Positions 19,592 through 32,739 of a stretch of 64,000 nt of DNA are shown here, piece after piece. The DNA comes from Asterochloris sp. CNOR1 (taxonomy: Eukaryota; Chlorophyta; Trebouxiophyceae; Trebouxiales; Trebouxiaceae): contig OZ017752.1 in the NCBI GenBank assembly GCA_963969365.1, positions 806,001 to 870,000 on the forward strand, written 5' to 3'. How positions within the stretch are numbered: position 1 is the stretch's first letter; each line of letters begins with the position of its first letter. The notes under the pieces were generated by a model. It did not search any database. It saw nothing but the letters and a program-made list of their open reading frames with translations, and was not told the DNA's origin. The position numbers and the translations under genes are program-made.

Positions 19592-22500
19592 CTATTCTGC
19601 TGAGGGTTCTTGCCTTGTGCTAGGGTGGGAGCTGACTTCCCGCTGTGCTTCGGTGGCCTGTCTCTGGCGGGCCTGCGCCTGCGACCGCTCCAGCTGCTGC
19701 TGAGCCTGCACCAGCGCAGTGCGAAAGCGGTGGCAGGGAGTGGCAGGGAGTGAGTTGCAGCACCAGACCACAAGCCCCCACGCCGCCCCAGGAAATGCAG
19801 TGCTGACTCAGCTGGGTGTACCATTCTGCCGCACCTTGGGCAAAATGATTGACAGGGCCAAGGGCTGCTATCAGCAGGTTGCCAGATCTCACTTATTCGC
19901 GCATTGGCAAAGCCACTGATGGACAGAGGGTGCATGGCTGAGGCTGAAGGCTGCACAGAGTTGCCAGATAGGAGCTCAGCAGTCTTCCCAAGGTGTCACT
20001 GCCAAAGCGGGGCTGCATCTGGATGCAGGATGTGAGCAAGCAGAATTTCACCTGCTGCAGCAGGCTGACGCCTTGCTCTGGCTGTGGAGGTACTGCCCCT
20101 GGGGCCAGCCCCTGTGGCTTCTGCTGCCCCAGCAGGGCTAGCAGTGTGGCCTCATCAATGCCCCCATACTGTGCCTGGGCTGCATGGGGGAAGGGAGCCG
20201 CCTGCTGGGTTGTCTGCTGCTGGCCGAAAAGGGACTGGAGGCCGCCTGGCATTGTCTGCAGACATCACACAAGCCCTGCTGTTTCATTGCGCTTTTGCAA
20301 TGCTTGTGCTCTACGCTGAAGAGGAAACGTCCCACAAGTGGCGCAAATGCACTGCCAGGAAGATGTTGCGCAGCAGGTCACATTGCCCCTGGTGTCCGTG
20401 AAGCGGCATCTCCCAAAGGTGCAACTCAGGTGCTGTGTGGCGCAAGCCTCTGCCTGCCCAGATGGTTGGGCGCCTCTGGCATCGCCAGCTTTGCAGCGCC
20501 TGCCAGAGAGGCACCTGCCTCCCTGCGGCTTAGCAACAGCACCAGCCTCCTCGCGGTTGCCAGGGATGCCCCTCCCAGCAGCACTCAGCAGCAAACCAGC
20601 TGCATGTCTCAGGCTGCCTCTGCAGGCCCCCTTCAGCCCTGAGTGCCCACTCAAAGAGCACTGCCAGGCCTCAGCGCGACTGCAGAGGCTTGCCTGTGGC
20701 GCCATGAAGCTGCTCTGACCGCCATGCTGGAAGTACTGGCCCTGCTCCTGCAGGTGCGCCGGCTGCTGCGAGCGCACCAGGGACTGGAGCAGCTGCTGCA
20801 GCTGGGCGTCGCCTGGCACCTCGGGGGGGGCGGCCTGCTGCTGCTGCTGCTGGTGGTGGTGGTTGTGGTGCCTCGAGGCCTGCAGCAGGTCCAGCAGTTG
20901 CTGGGGGGTCAGGCGCAGCCCCGCCCCGCCGCCCTGCACCTGCTCGGCTGCAGGCACGCGCTGCGCCTGCGGCTGGTGCAGCATCCCCGAGGTCTGCTGG
21001 TGCAGCTGGGCCTGCAGCATCGGGTCCTGCAGGAGGTGGAGCCCTGGCAGGGCCCCCCCCGGCTGGTGGTGGTAGCTGGCGGCCTGGGCCTGGGCCTGTT
21101 GCTGCTGCTGCTGCTGCTGGCCCACCCCCGGGGCCAAGTCCCCTGGCAGGCCTCCCCACACGCGAGGGTCCCATGTCATGGGCACTGCCCCCTCAGCCGC
21201 GTAGCCGCTGCCAGCCTGGGACTGCTGGTGGGCTGCCGGTTGCTGTGACCCCTGGCTGGGCAGGGAAACCAGGCTCTGCTGCTGCCGCTGCTGCTGGAGG
21301 CCCTGCCCGTGGCCCTCCCCTGAGCCCTGCAGCAGCAGAGCTATACTCAGCAGCTGTTGCAGGTGTGCGTAAGCAATGGCAGGCCTGTCAGTACCTTGCG
21401 CCCGCATCAGGCCAGCATGCCCGCTGTCCCCCAACACTGATATGTCAGAGGCACATGCTATGCTTTGGATGACAATTCTGGATCATCTGTTTGGCATCTG
21501 CTTTATCAGTCATTGTGACTTATGCCCAGTCACCTGCAATTGCCGCACCCTGTTCCAGCACCCTGTGAACACATTGAGATGCTGAGACTCCTTGGCACCT
21601 CGGAGAAACGCACGTCATAGGCATCCAGAAGGCAGCAACCATGCAGGGGCCTGGGAGCTTGTCTCAATGCAAAATGGCAATCCAGTCAGCGACGTCAAGA
21701 GGCTATTTCAGGCTGTCCAGAGACCAGCTGGGGCTGCAGCCACTGCCAGAAGTGACATAAAGGTGATCCCAGGCCATGCTGCACACGGCAAAGGCAGCTG
21801 ACCACTTGTGTGGCAGCGATCTGGCTCCGAATGCTGAGGGGGAAGGTCCAGTCAGCAGAGCACCACAACATGTCCGGCCCAGTCAAGGCGGGCCCTTGCC
21901 TCAGGTCCACCTGATGTGAGCAGCAGTCATGAAAGGGCACTGAGCCGCACAGCAGGTGCCCCACTTGACTGTATAGCACTGCGCTGCGTGTGAGCCCAAT
22001 GACACCTCACGCACTCAAGCCCGTTCCCAGATGAGCACGTCTGGCTATCGACTCTGCTGCCAGCAGCAATCTGCAGCCTTTCAAATATCCAGCAGAGCAA
22101 GCACACCTGCTCAATGTGCTCAGCAGAACGCTCACTACCAAAAGCCACAGCCTTGGAAACGGCGCAGCAGAGCATGCACCCCTGCTCAATATGTCCAGCA
22201 GAGCAGCCACACAGCTCAAGCTCTAGAGGTTGCCTGTCCAGGGCCATGTCCCACTTGGGCCCGCCCAGCCAGGCCGACAGCACTCTGCAACCTTGGGTCA
22301 GGCTGCATCTGAGCATCAAAGCCTGCTTGGCCGAGAAGGGGTGCACCAGCAGCGTGCCACACTGCCTTCAGGCAAGGAAGTCGCATGATGGACCCCAAAT
22401 GCTCACCTGAGGGTCCACCAAGCGCGTCCTTGAGGGCCGGCCTGATGCCTGGGGCAGGTAGTGCGCCTGAGAGGAGAAGCCCTGCCCCTGCCCCTGTCCC

Positions 22501-23820
22501 AGCAGCTGCTGGCTCTGCGAGCTCATGGCACGCTGCTGCTGTCCAAGGTTCCCCCAGTTGTCCAGGAGGCTCTCCAGAGGGGAGGCGCTCTGACCCGGAC
22601 CCTGCTGGGCCAAGCCCGCGGACAGCAGCTGGGAGAGGGCAGCTGCCTGCTGGCTGGACTGCTGCTGCCGGGGGCGGGGCAGCAGCTGCTGCGCTGCGGA
22701 CACATCTGCGAGCAGGGAGCCCACGTTGCCCAGCTGGCGGGAGAAGGGGAACTGCAGGGACTCGTCCTGGGGGAAGGGCATGGCCACGTTGGGGTGCAGC
22801 GTGGTGGTCACGCTGACAGGGGTGCGCCCCCCACGCCCAGCCGCCCGGCTCCTGTCCGGGTCGAACTGGCTGAAGTCAAAGGGCATGTGCGAGCCCGAGG
22901 CAAAAGCCGACAGCCCTGGCTGCCCTGCAGGGTGTGGGGGCCAGCGGTCAGGCGCGCCTGGGCTGGCGCTGGCAGGCTGCTGGCCTGCCGCTGGACGGGG
23001 GCTGCTGCCAATCGGAGCGAGGCTTGCAGTGTGGCTCTGTGCAAGCAAGGCTCCAGGCAGCAGTGCTGGGTGACATGCCCCGGGCAAGAGACAAGGCAGT
23101 GTGCAATGGCAGAGGCAGCCATGACAGGGCAAGCCAGGCAGCAGCACCAACCTGGAGGCGAGGGCGGCGGGCTAGGACCTGGCTCCAGCGCTGCAGGGGC
23201 ATGCAGCTGACCCTCTGCCCTGCTGCCGCCCTTGACAGGGCGGCGCATGCGCTTGGGCCCAGAGTCCCCAAAGCCACTGTCCTCAGCGTCAGCTCCCAGC
23301 GTGCGGAATGTGCGTGGCCGGGGCCCAGGCTGCTGGCCGCCCGCCTCCCCAGTCTCAGCATCAAAATCGGGGTCAGCATCTCTTCTGCAGGCAGACAGGA
23401 TGCTGTGTAACTATCAGCCTGCATTGTTAGCGATGGCTCTTGAAAACATGGAAGGGCCAGATTCTGTGTCATGTGTCATGTGTCAGGCGTGATCCAGGGA
23501 ACAAGCCCCCAGACCAAAGCATTGGAGACTGCGTCAGTGCGTATGTTATTTTGAAGCATGAAGAGAGGCTATCTTCACAGCCACACTCTACTATTCTACT
23601 ATCATGAGGACTCCTGCCTCCCAGGCTGCCACGATTCGGGGAGGGCGAAGAGGACCGTTATGGGGCGTGAGGGGCCAGGGGGAGGATCGACTCACCGAGA
23701 GCTGCTCCCTCCACTGCTTCGAGATCCCGAGTGCTCCCCTCCTGCAGAGGCTGCTCTCGAGCTCTTCCTGCGACCACTTCGTCTCAGAGGGGCATCCTCT
23801 GGATCGACTGACTGGTCCAT
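19592..23820 (-). CDS. Gln-rich low-complexity protein, unrecognised
   Basis: I do not recognise this protein. Six exons join in frame: 23696-23820, 23152-23384, 22407-22924, 20694-21326, 20052-20255, 19592-19705; 608 aa. The N terminus is basic and Ser/Arg-rich (APLRRSGRRKSSR), followed by KRMRRPVKGG, which could act as a nuclear signal. The middle and C-terminal parts are dominated by Gln: runs of 6-8 Q, a His-Gln tract (HHNHHHQQQQQQ), and short amphipathic pieces such as LLDLLQASR, LQQLLQSLV and TLLALLGQQ. The last exon is a charged Gln-rich helix ending PSAE. Composition suggests a transcriptional or mRNP regulator, which is inference only. Exon 4 ends at an apparent GC donor. An alternative last exon at 19893-20012, ending in TAA, cannot be excluded. 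An upstream in-frame ATG at 23907 is possible. Confidence 0.65.
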
Positions 23821-25645
23821 TGCTGCAGCTGCTTCAGCAGATGGGGCTGCTGCCTGCTCTGCCTGCACAGTTTGTATGGGAGAGGGGTTTGCACAGAGCG
23901 GACGCATGCGCTAGCAGGCTGCAGCAGCGGACAGACAGATGGACTTGCCTGTCTGGCTCTCCTGGATCCCGCAGCTCCCTTCAGTGCGCTGCATCCCACA
24001 TGATGGCGCCTGGGCTGCAACTTGACATGGCACAGCGGGCACTCCTGCAGCTCAATGCCATGGCCACGCTCCTTGCCCGACCCTCTGATGTCTGGTGCAG
24101 CTCGGTAATGGACCTGCACACAAGGGCCAGTGTTGGCATGGGGGGCTGGGGGTGTGTCAGTTGGGCGCTTTCCTATCTCCGCATGGAGCAGGGTCCATGA
24201 CAATAGCCTGGAAGCGTCATGTGCAGCTGCCGTGCAGAGACTTGCCTTCAGCCTCCAAAGCTGAGCGAAACTCCTGTTGCATGAAGGATAGGGGCATCTG
24301 CAGGGGCGCGGGCATGTTGAGCTGCCAGATGGCTGTCAGAAGGCTGCATACACGGCACCAGGACGGGGCCCAGGCACGTAAGCGAGGCAACCCCAAGAGG
24401 TAACAGGAAGAACAGCCCAAGTCTCACCGAAATCGAATGTTCTGCGTCTCCGTGTCGCTGGGTGAGGAGGACATGTCTGATTGCCTCCAATGCACCGGGC
24501 CGCGGGGCCCGGGAAAAAGGAAATTCCCTTGAAAGACAGAAAGCTTCCAAGCCTAAGCCATGGGAAGGACCATGTGCATTTGCATGCCAGGTCCGGACGG
24601 AGGTGCCATGCTCCACCTGAATCACACTCAAAAGATGGCAGCAGCACGGCACAGTTCTCAGGCCAGGAGGGATGTACAGAGGTCTCTGCAGGTGGGTGCT
24701 CGGGCCCTGTTGCCTGCATGGCAGCCCTGCGGCCCAGCCCTCATAACGTCCCTGTTTTGCTTGTGGCGCAGGAGCTCATGAACCACAAGTTGTTCACCCT
24801 GTTTTGGGATCTGGATAATGCCCGAGTACCTGCCAGATCCCTGGGGCCCCTGAATGAACACCTCAAGGTCTGCACGCAACCAGAGCATAACAGCCTTGCC
24901 ACCGGTCAGCAAGCAAGTCAACCACTATCTGGTCAGTGCAGAGAAGTGTGGAGTCCCTGGGGGCACATGTGATTGGCGTCCGCTGCTATGCCAATCCCAG
25001 CACGGCTGCGAGTTACCCTGCAGCCCTTCTGGACAGCACCATGACTGACCTCACATGGACAACAAGCCGCCAGTGAGCTTGGAGATGCATTCAGCGCCCA
25101 CACCTTGTCAGTCTGTCTGAGCCAGCTGGTTCATGGACTCCAGGCAGTCAGCAGACCTAGCCATCCAGGCTGACATGCTGGAAGCTGCCAAAGCAGTTCA
25201 AGCCGGCATCATGTTACTGTCCTCGGATGGCGGGTTTGCAGAAAGCCTGACATGGTGCCAGTTGCAAGGGTCAGTCACCATTTCTGCAGCTGATGCCCGC
25301 AGTGGGAGGACCAGCACAACGAGACGCAGACAGCCGCTGTGGACCACAACAGCCCTTAGCAATGCAGCTGACGTTGCTGTACGGTGGCATGCCCTTGAAG
25401 ACGGTGGGTTCCTGAATGAGGCTTTTCTTTTGAAACAGAATCTGTGGTTTGTCCAGCAAAGCACAGAGCAGAGTCCTCCCTCTCAGTGCTGGGCAGTCGA
25501 TTGTTCCTGATGCATGCCCATGGTGCACAGGCTGCTAAATTGCTGCTGGGCTGTTGTCTAGTTAATTGTAACTTGACAGCTGTTCAGCGAAAGGCGATCC
25601 AGTCCTGATGTTCTCTAGGGGCTGTCTGTCCCGGTCTGGCAATAG
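23821..25645. other. Gene-poor stretch between Q-rich gene and kinesin
   Basis: About 1.8 kb between the start of the Q-rich gene and the stop of the kinesin, both minus strand. It should carry the Q-rich gene's promoter and the kinesin 3' UTR. A GC-rich near-palindrome lies at about 24488-24512. Open frames of up to 163 codons exist on both strands but none shows family motifs or a consistent splice chain. Confidence 0.4.
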
Positions 25646-28600
25646 TCAGGTTTGCTGGGGAACTGGGCGCCGCTGCGCACCCTTGTCAGTGGCTGCAACG
25701 ACCTGCCGCTGCGCCTGCCCAAGTTCTGTCTGCTTGACTCGCTGGGCGAATTCCAGGCTGCACTTTGTCTCAGCCACGTCTGCCAAGCTGGGACTGCAAC
25801 GAGCACACAAAAGGGAAGTGTCACGATCCTCTCTGCTTTGCGACAACAGTAACATGTCCAGTGTACCAGAGGTACAGGTGCAGCCTAGAGCAAGGCCTTT
25901 GCATGCGCACTGAGCAGCCCTTCAGTATACGAGTATGAGACCCACCTGCAGGCCACCACCATAAGCACCTTACTTTGCCCGCCCAGGCTGTCCTCCAGCA
26001 GCCGCGTCAGCTTGCTGTTGCGGTAGGGGATGTGAGCAGCCTTTTGCTGCAGCGCCTGCAAGATGTACAGAGCCGCCCCCGTGAGAAGCACTGAATGGCG
26101 TCATTACAACAAAGAGATGCCCCCTGGGCAGGACCTGAAGTGTTGCGGGATCAAAAGGCTCTCAGGACCATGACGCTTTGCAGTTTGCTGCATCCTGGCT
26201 GAGCAGGGAATTTCTGTCAGCGGTATGCAAAGCTGGCACTGCAGCTCACAGGCCTGCTCACTCCTGGGCATCTCAGCTTTTAGATAGTGGGAAGGGTGGC
26301 AAGCTGCAGGTGCAGCACCAATGACGTGCATTGATGCACAACATCACCTGGAACCAGCTGAACTCAAGTACATTGGCTGCCAAGCTGCTCATAGAGCAAT
26401 GCTGCACAGCCCTGCCCACCTGTATGACGTCTCCCAGTGCCAGCAAGCTTCGATTGATGGCCTGGCTCTCCTTCAGCTGGTTGCCCTCCACCTGTGTGCG
26501 GGACACGCGCTCGCTGCCAGCCAGATCAATCAGGTGCAGTTTCCCATGCGCCACCTCTCCTGCAGGGCAGCAGGCGCAGCGGCTGCCTCAGCAGCCGTCC
26601 AGGTGACAGGCACAGATGTCGACCGCTGCGCCAACACAAGATGTGACTTGGTCGTGCCTGCCCTGGCCATAGCTGACAGTGCTCTGGTATGGCTTGACAG
26701 CCAGAATCGGCGCAGGCCTGCAAGCCACGTTGTGAAGCAATGGGCAACCATATGCCAGGGGGCCAGGGAGTGACCCCCAGTGGGCTCGTCCTTAGCAGCA
26801 CAGGGAAGGTGTCCGCACCTGTCCTTTTGTCCTTGGATGTCAGGTAGACAGTCAGCACCTGGTGGGATCGGCTGGAGTGCTGGTTCATGCGCGTGGAGGA
26901 CACCGTCCGATTGGCAGCCCCAAACCGCAGCAGCTTCTCCACCTCACTCATGGACCGCACCTCAGCCATGGTCAGGCCGGGTACGTTGAATCCTTCTGTA
27001 TTCTGCAGGGCATGAGCAGCCTCACAGCTCGTCACAGGCATGGGCAGACATTGCAGTCAGACATGACGCCCCCCCTCCGTGCTCTGCAGGAACAAGCAGC
27101 AGGGCTTTGGGCACTGCATCTCAGGCATGGGCAGGCCTTGACTGCCTCTGCCCCCTGCAGAGACAAGCAACAGTGGCATGTTGAGCCTTCAGTGCTCTGT
27201 AGAGGCAAGCAGCGGCCGCATGGGGTACTGCACCTCAGGCATGGTCAGCACTGGCAACCATCAGCCCTGGCAGGACCAGCCTGAGATTGTGCTGCAGCCA
27301 CGAGCAGGAGCGGCTGCAGCTTACTGAGACTCCAGTTTCCATCGTGCGGCAACAGATGGCCTGTCTGGACAGCACTTCAAGGCTGAGCGGGGGGGGAGTG
27401 CTGGCTGGCTCTGACTTCATGGTCCCAGAATCCATCACGTAACCATCAGCCCCAGCAAAGCATCAGCTGTGACCTGTCTGATGCTGTTGGCGGGCCTCAC
27501 CTCGTGCACCTCCAGCTTGGCACTGCTCTCAGGTCGCAGAAGGTCCCTCAGCTGCTCGTTGTAGACCTCCAGCAGGCTGGCCATGATCCTGACCTCCTGG
27601 GAGGAGGCCAGCTCAGCCGCCAACCTGCCACAGTGAGGGAGGTCTGTGCGTGGAGGATGCGCAGAACCACAGGCTGGACTCACGGAGTCCCATGTGAGTC
27701 TGCTGCCACGGGGACTGCCAGCAAGCGTGGCTTGGCCTGGGGTGTGAGACACAGCCAGGCAGCAGCGCAGGTGGCCGAGGTATGCAGCACTCGTTGTGCC
27801 TGCAGCAGGGCAGGTGGCAGCGCTGTGCAGCACTTACTGGAAGAGGTGATTGAGGGCGCGAGTGCTGATGCCAGGATCCTCCTTGGGGCCTTGCATGGTG
27901 TGCGTCTTCCCACTGCCAGTCTGGCCATAGGCAAAGATGCAGACCTTGTACCCATCCACCACACTGCAGGGCAACACAAACCTGTGGTGCAGCCACTGTG
28001 CAGGCATCAAAAGGCAGCAACTGGCATCAGCAGGTCACTGCAATGTTACCTGCCAACGAGGGACTTCACCTCAGCAAAGACTGCTTGTTGGGGCTGCACG
28101 AGGAACAGTACAGGGTCAGCATGAGTCTGGAAGCCCCAGACTACAGCAAGCGGGTGCTACAGGATGCAGCTGAACCATGGTCACAGCTCAGCAAAACAAT
28201 CATGTTCAGGCCGCACTCCCACGTGCTGCTCATCATTTCTGCTAGCGGCAGCAGGGCAGGCTGGCAAGAGCAGACATGGACGCGCTGCACCTGCACAGCT
28301 GCAACCATGCACATGATGTGGTGGCTAAGGGATCATATGGCCTGCCCATGCAAACACTCGCCGTGAAGGGGTCAAAGACACAGTCCAGCTCATAGGTGAA
28401 TCGGTTGCCTGTGCGCTCTGAATACAGCTGCACATGGTCCTTGCCTAGGAGCCGCACGGGGGAGGCAGCAGCTGCAGCAACCTCCTCTGGCAGGAGAGGC
28501 CTCACTCTGGCAAACACCCTGCATACAGTGCAGCGTTTGGAGTGCAAAGTGGATCGAGTGCTGCAGGACCTTGGGACACAGGTGCAGCAATGGCATGTCT

Positions 28601-31600
28601 CGCTGAACACATTGTAGCATCTTTGTGAGCAGGGCGAGTCAGCACAAAACAGGCAGCGCAGCACACCTGATGTTGCCCCGCAACTCCACCAACTGATTGC
28701 GCAGCTTTTTGCACTCCTTCCAGAGCTGCACAGCAAGGCAGTTAGTGAGGAAAGAGACTTGTGCAAATACCCCATTCCCTTGCCGCCAAACAGGCTTGCC
28801 AAACACACGAAGGCAGGCATCGCTGTGTGTTGCTCTGGTGCACCACATTGCATCCATCTGGCATGCTGCTGTATGCTTTGCTGGCCAGGACAATGCCTGG
28901 GCCACTGATGCTAGTCACAGATAACTCCTAGCCTGAGTCCATATTGCTGCTCTCACCTGATCAGACTTGGCAAAGGCGTCCTTCAATTGCAGCTGCTGCT
29001 GCGTATGCTGGTTCAAAAGGGCACTGAGCTCAGCTGCCTGCGCAGCCTTCTCAGCCTGCAGCCATCCATAGCCAGCTGTGCATGCCTGCTAACGCTGCAA
29101 GAACTCATGAGAACAGCTGGTGACCACTGCCACTTGACTGGTGTTGTGCAGCCGGGTGCAGCATTGAACTTCAGCTTCAAGCTGGCCTGGTCCAAGGCAC
29201 CGCACCTGCAGCACTGTCACAGCAGTTGCCTGCGCCCCTGCCGCCTGCTGCAACGCTGTCCTGCATCGGCAGCACTGACATTGGGAGGGTAGAGGTGGCA
29301 ACCCACCAGCTGCAAACCAGCCTCTGAGAAGCTACAGGGCAAGGAAAACCCCCAACAATCCTCCACTCAATGAAATGGTGCAAGTGAAAGTGCAGCAGTA
29401 GCCATCACGTCAGCCAAAGTTGGCCAGCTCGGCTTGACACCAGCTCTGCTTGCCGAGCTTGAGTGGTGCAGCCTGCATACCTGAGGTCCTCTACCTGATC
29501 CTTCAGGGAGGCCGTCTCCACCTGCACCTCCCCAAGCTCCATCTGCACAGCAGCATGCAACACAATTGCGGGCCACACTTTTTCTGCAAAATGATACCGG
29601 GCTCAGGGAGGCTTTGAGAGCAACTCCTTTGCTCAATCGGAACATGGAGGTTGTGCCACAGACCCCCAATGCAGGAGGGCAGGCTCATATGGTCTGCCTG
29701 CTGGGCCTGCCTTACGCCAAGACCCCATGCCCTTGCAACTTTGGACTGGCAGCTTGACACCAGGGGTTGCGTACAGCACAGGATGCTGCTGCTTCCATGT
29801 CAGCACAAGATGCAGGTGCCAGCTCTCACCTGCAGCTCTGCAATCACCTCCTGCGCTGCATCGCGTTCATTCTGCACAGCCTGCAGGGCCTCCTGCAGCC
29901 TGCCAGCTGCTGCAGACCCCCCCTGCCGCAGTGTGGCATGCATCGCCTCCCTCTCCTGCACTGCGGTGGCCGCCCGGACCTGAGCCTGCTCCAGCTCATG
30001 TTGCAGCTGCTGCTGATGCTGCGTCTGCTGACGCTGCAGGTGGCGCAGCTGCGTCTGGGCCTCTGCAGCCTCCTGTCGATTCACAGCAGCCTGCAGCAAG
30101 GCAGCTCTGTGTGCCGTGCACCCACATCAAATGTTGCTTGCATGCATCAGGGCAGGGTCAGGAGGCCGTGTTGACCAGTTTGACAGAGCACAAAGGTGTC
30201 CAGCGGCGCGCTGAGTTGCAGCACAGAGGTGAGGGCCATTGGCTACACCTCTGGGGCTGGCCCCAGCTGCAAGTCAGGACTTCAGAAATGGCATGCAAAG
30301 TTGCAGGCCCTCAGCCACAACTTCAGCTGCACACCATCAGGAAAAGCTGCGACCCTGGAAGTGCCTGGATGTTGCTGTCGACAGTTCACTGTGCAGCAAA
30401 GTTCTGCAGGCCCCACCTGCTGGGCGTCTCCCTCCTGCATCTCCAGCGCTCGATGCTGCCTCTCCACAGTCGCCTGGCTGCTCTGCAGCTCTGTGGTCAG
30501 GTCAGCAATCTCCCGCCTGAGCTGCGCCACCAAGCCGTCATCCCCACCCTGGCTCTGCGCCAACAGCTGCGCCTGCATGCACAGATACAGAGCAAAATGA
30601 AAGAGTCTGCCAAGCAGGAAGCTGACGCATGGCGCACAGTCTTGTTGAGCATTGTCCTTTTGGGAAGGCTTTACTGGGGGTCCTGTGCAAGGTCACTAGT
30701 GCAATCCAGCATGCCCCACTGGCGGTGCGTATCTGCCAAGCAGCACATGAACGAGGAAGGCTGCCCCCTCACACCCCTACAGGACATGTGCCCGAAGTGA
30801 GGGGCACCAGCCACCTGCAGCTGCGTGTTGTGCCGTGCCAGGTGCTGCAACCTGTCCGCATGAGGGCTCCAGTTGCTGCGCGGGGTGGGGCCCCCGCTGC
30901 TGAAGGCATCGTTGTGCTGCATCTGGAGGGCCAGAGGCGTGTTGGCCTGCACAGGCAAAGTGCTGCAGCAGTGGTGTGGGGGCTAAGACAGGGTGTGCAG
31001 GCACCACCCGTGCATAGAAAATCACTGTGCAACAAATTTGGTGGCTGACCATAAGATGCATCCTGGCTTGAGCCTGGGATAGAGGGACACCAGTCTGCAT
31101 AGTCTTGCTCAGCGTCAGGGCCAAAGGTTGATTGCAGTGTTGTAGGCACTGCTGCTGCTCTCACCATGGAGCTGTACGCAGATGCATGCGGCGACAGCGC
31201 AGCTTGTCGCTGCAGGAGCTCCATCTTCATTTGCTGCAGCTCTATGAAGCGGGCGGTGGCCTGGGAGTTGGCTTTGGCAAGGGTGCCGTGCAGCGCCTGC
31301 AGACAAACACATTGACTCCGGTGGCTGAGTCTCAAAGCAGCAGCTCCAGAAGTGCATGCCAAGTTTTGTCCCCAACGAGACTTGGGGACCAGCAGCCAAG
31401 GGCTGCACAGCAAAGTGGTGCTCTCTGCGTGGGAGGTGGACTAAGCTGCACACCTTGATCTGGCGGACGGCGCGCTTCCGATTCTGCTGATGCCGCACCA
31501 CGGCCTCCTCCAGCGACCCTGGCCTGCAGCACAGTACCTCTCATCTGGACCTGCCTCCCTCGTTGTCCAGGGCTCCACCCCTGAAAGAGCACTGCCAGAC

Positions 31601-32529
31601 TGGCTGTCTGCTGACGCAGCATACAACCCTGCAAATGTGCACTGTAGGGACCTTCTGGGCTGCCCTGGCCTGCATTGCATTGCCAAGAGTACAGCAAGAC
31701 AGCAATGACAAGCTCCCCTGCTCTAGCAGCAGGCCGCCCTCTCTAGGAGGCCGCTCTGAGTATGACCAAGGCTGGAAAGGCCTCTAACTGTATCGCTGAG
31801 CGTAGGCGCTGAGCGACGGTAAGGCTGCAGGTAAGCGGCCATCTGGTCTGCCCTGGAGCCCACCTGTGCCGGGACGCTCCCTTGCTGTCCGGGTCCTCCA
31901 TAGCTGCCACAGCCTCAGCAAGCGCCTGCTCCGTGCCCTCACTGGATGTAATGGTCATGATCTCGTCCTCTGCATCCCCATACACATTGTCCTCGACCGG
32001 CCCCTCCCCTAACTGGTCTGGCCCTGCCGCCTGGCTGTCAGCCCCTTGTGCGCCCGGCTGGCTGGGCAGCAGGGCAGCCTTGACGCCATGCGGCAGCAGG
32101 GGCAGGCCCAGGCTGCCCATAGGGTAGGAGCCCGAGCTGGCTGTGCTGCCGCTGAGGCCGACCATGCCCTTGCCCAGGGGGCCGGGGCTCAGGACGCCAG
32201 GCTTGAGCTGCTGGCTGCCTGAGGGACTGGTAAAGCCCCCTGCAGTGCTGCTGCTGAGGGAGTCGTCTGCCAGGCCTAGGGAGTCCAGCATGTGCTCCTC
32301 ACTGTACTCCCCCTGCGTGGTGCTTGGCTGCTCAGCCCTGCCCTCCTCTGGGGAAAGGTCCTGAGCAAGACCAGCCAGAGAAGGATTATATGCCTGTAGG
32401 GATGTAAGCTTTGATTCAAGGCCACCCTCATGCAGCTAGACCTGAGGTGCTATGCCAGGCAGCTCCCTTCAGCATGGCATGTGCATGATTGAGTGGAGTC
32501 CCTACCAGGGGCCTTTGAAAGGTCCTCAT
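25646..32529 (-). CDS. Kinesin-14, C-terminal motor
   Basis: Microtubule motor with the motor domain at the C terminus, the arrangement of minus-end-directed kinesin-14. Eighteen exons close exactly: 32506-32529, 31864-32360, 31454-31523, 31165-31296, 30815-30946, 30417-30572, 29830-30090, 29495-29542, 28957-29055, 28667-28725, 28362-28518, 28050-28093, 27838-27963, 27501-27624, 26819-27002, 26420-26559, 25946-26055, 25646-25793; 836 aa. Residues 1-175 are Ser/Gly/acid-rich; about 175-470 are coiled coil (for example [14 protein letters not shown]). The neck [13 protein letters not shown] is the kinesin-14 signature. The motor has the P-loop [11 protein letters not shown], switch I NQHSSRSH, switch II DLAGSE and the end motif [10 protein letters not shown]. 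The 24-nt first exon is the least certain part. The exon 11 donor appears to be GC. A spindle or cytoskeletal role is inferred from the family. Confidence 0.93.
27083..27255. repeat. Degenerate repeats in kinesin intron 14
   Basis: Within the intron between kinesin exons 14 and 15, a segment with an ACAAGCA core recurs at about 27083, 27157 and 27197, and a segment containing CTCAGGCATGG recurs at about 27120 and 27232. The second also resembles part of exon 15 (about 26955-26985). Confidence 0.6.
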
Positions 32530-32634
32530 TTTGCCGGGCGGATATGCACGACCACTTTGGGCCTGGATTTTGCCGTTGGTCGAACTTGTTGACCAGCACT
32601 TCCGCACCAGCCCATCCTATGTCTGCACCCAGAC

Positions 32635-32727
32635 TGTGGTAGCAGGTTAAGAATGTGGTTGCAATTGAGAGATGTGGTAGCAAGTTGAAAAGATGTGGTA
32701 GCAAGTTGGATGTGGTAGCAAGTTGAT
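32635..32727. repeat. Tandem repeat upstream of kinesin
   Basis: About four to five imperfect copies of a 16-20 bp unit with core ATGTGGTAGCAAGTTG. The array lies between the RING-ARM stop (32740) and the kinesin start (32529), so in the kinesin promoter or 5' UTR. Confidence 0.9.
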
Positions 32728-32739
32728 GTACCAAACCAC

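Noticed and set aside
19893-20012. Alternative last exon of the Q-rich gene ending in TAA
   Set aside because: In phase, but joining exon 5 directly to 19592-19705 keeps the Gln-rich character; retained only as an alternative.
20643-21248. 201-codon plus-strand frame rich in Leu/Val
   Set aside because: It is the antisense of the CAG-rich Gln tracts of the Q-rich gene; poly-Leu is the expected mirror of poly-Gln.
28358-28362. GT donor at 28357 for kinesin exon 11
   Set aside because: It leaves the next exon in a frame with an early stop; the GC donor four bases earlier gives a continuous motor domain.
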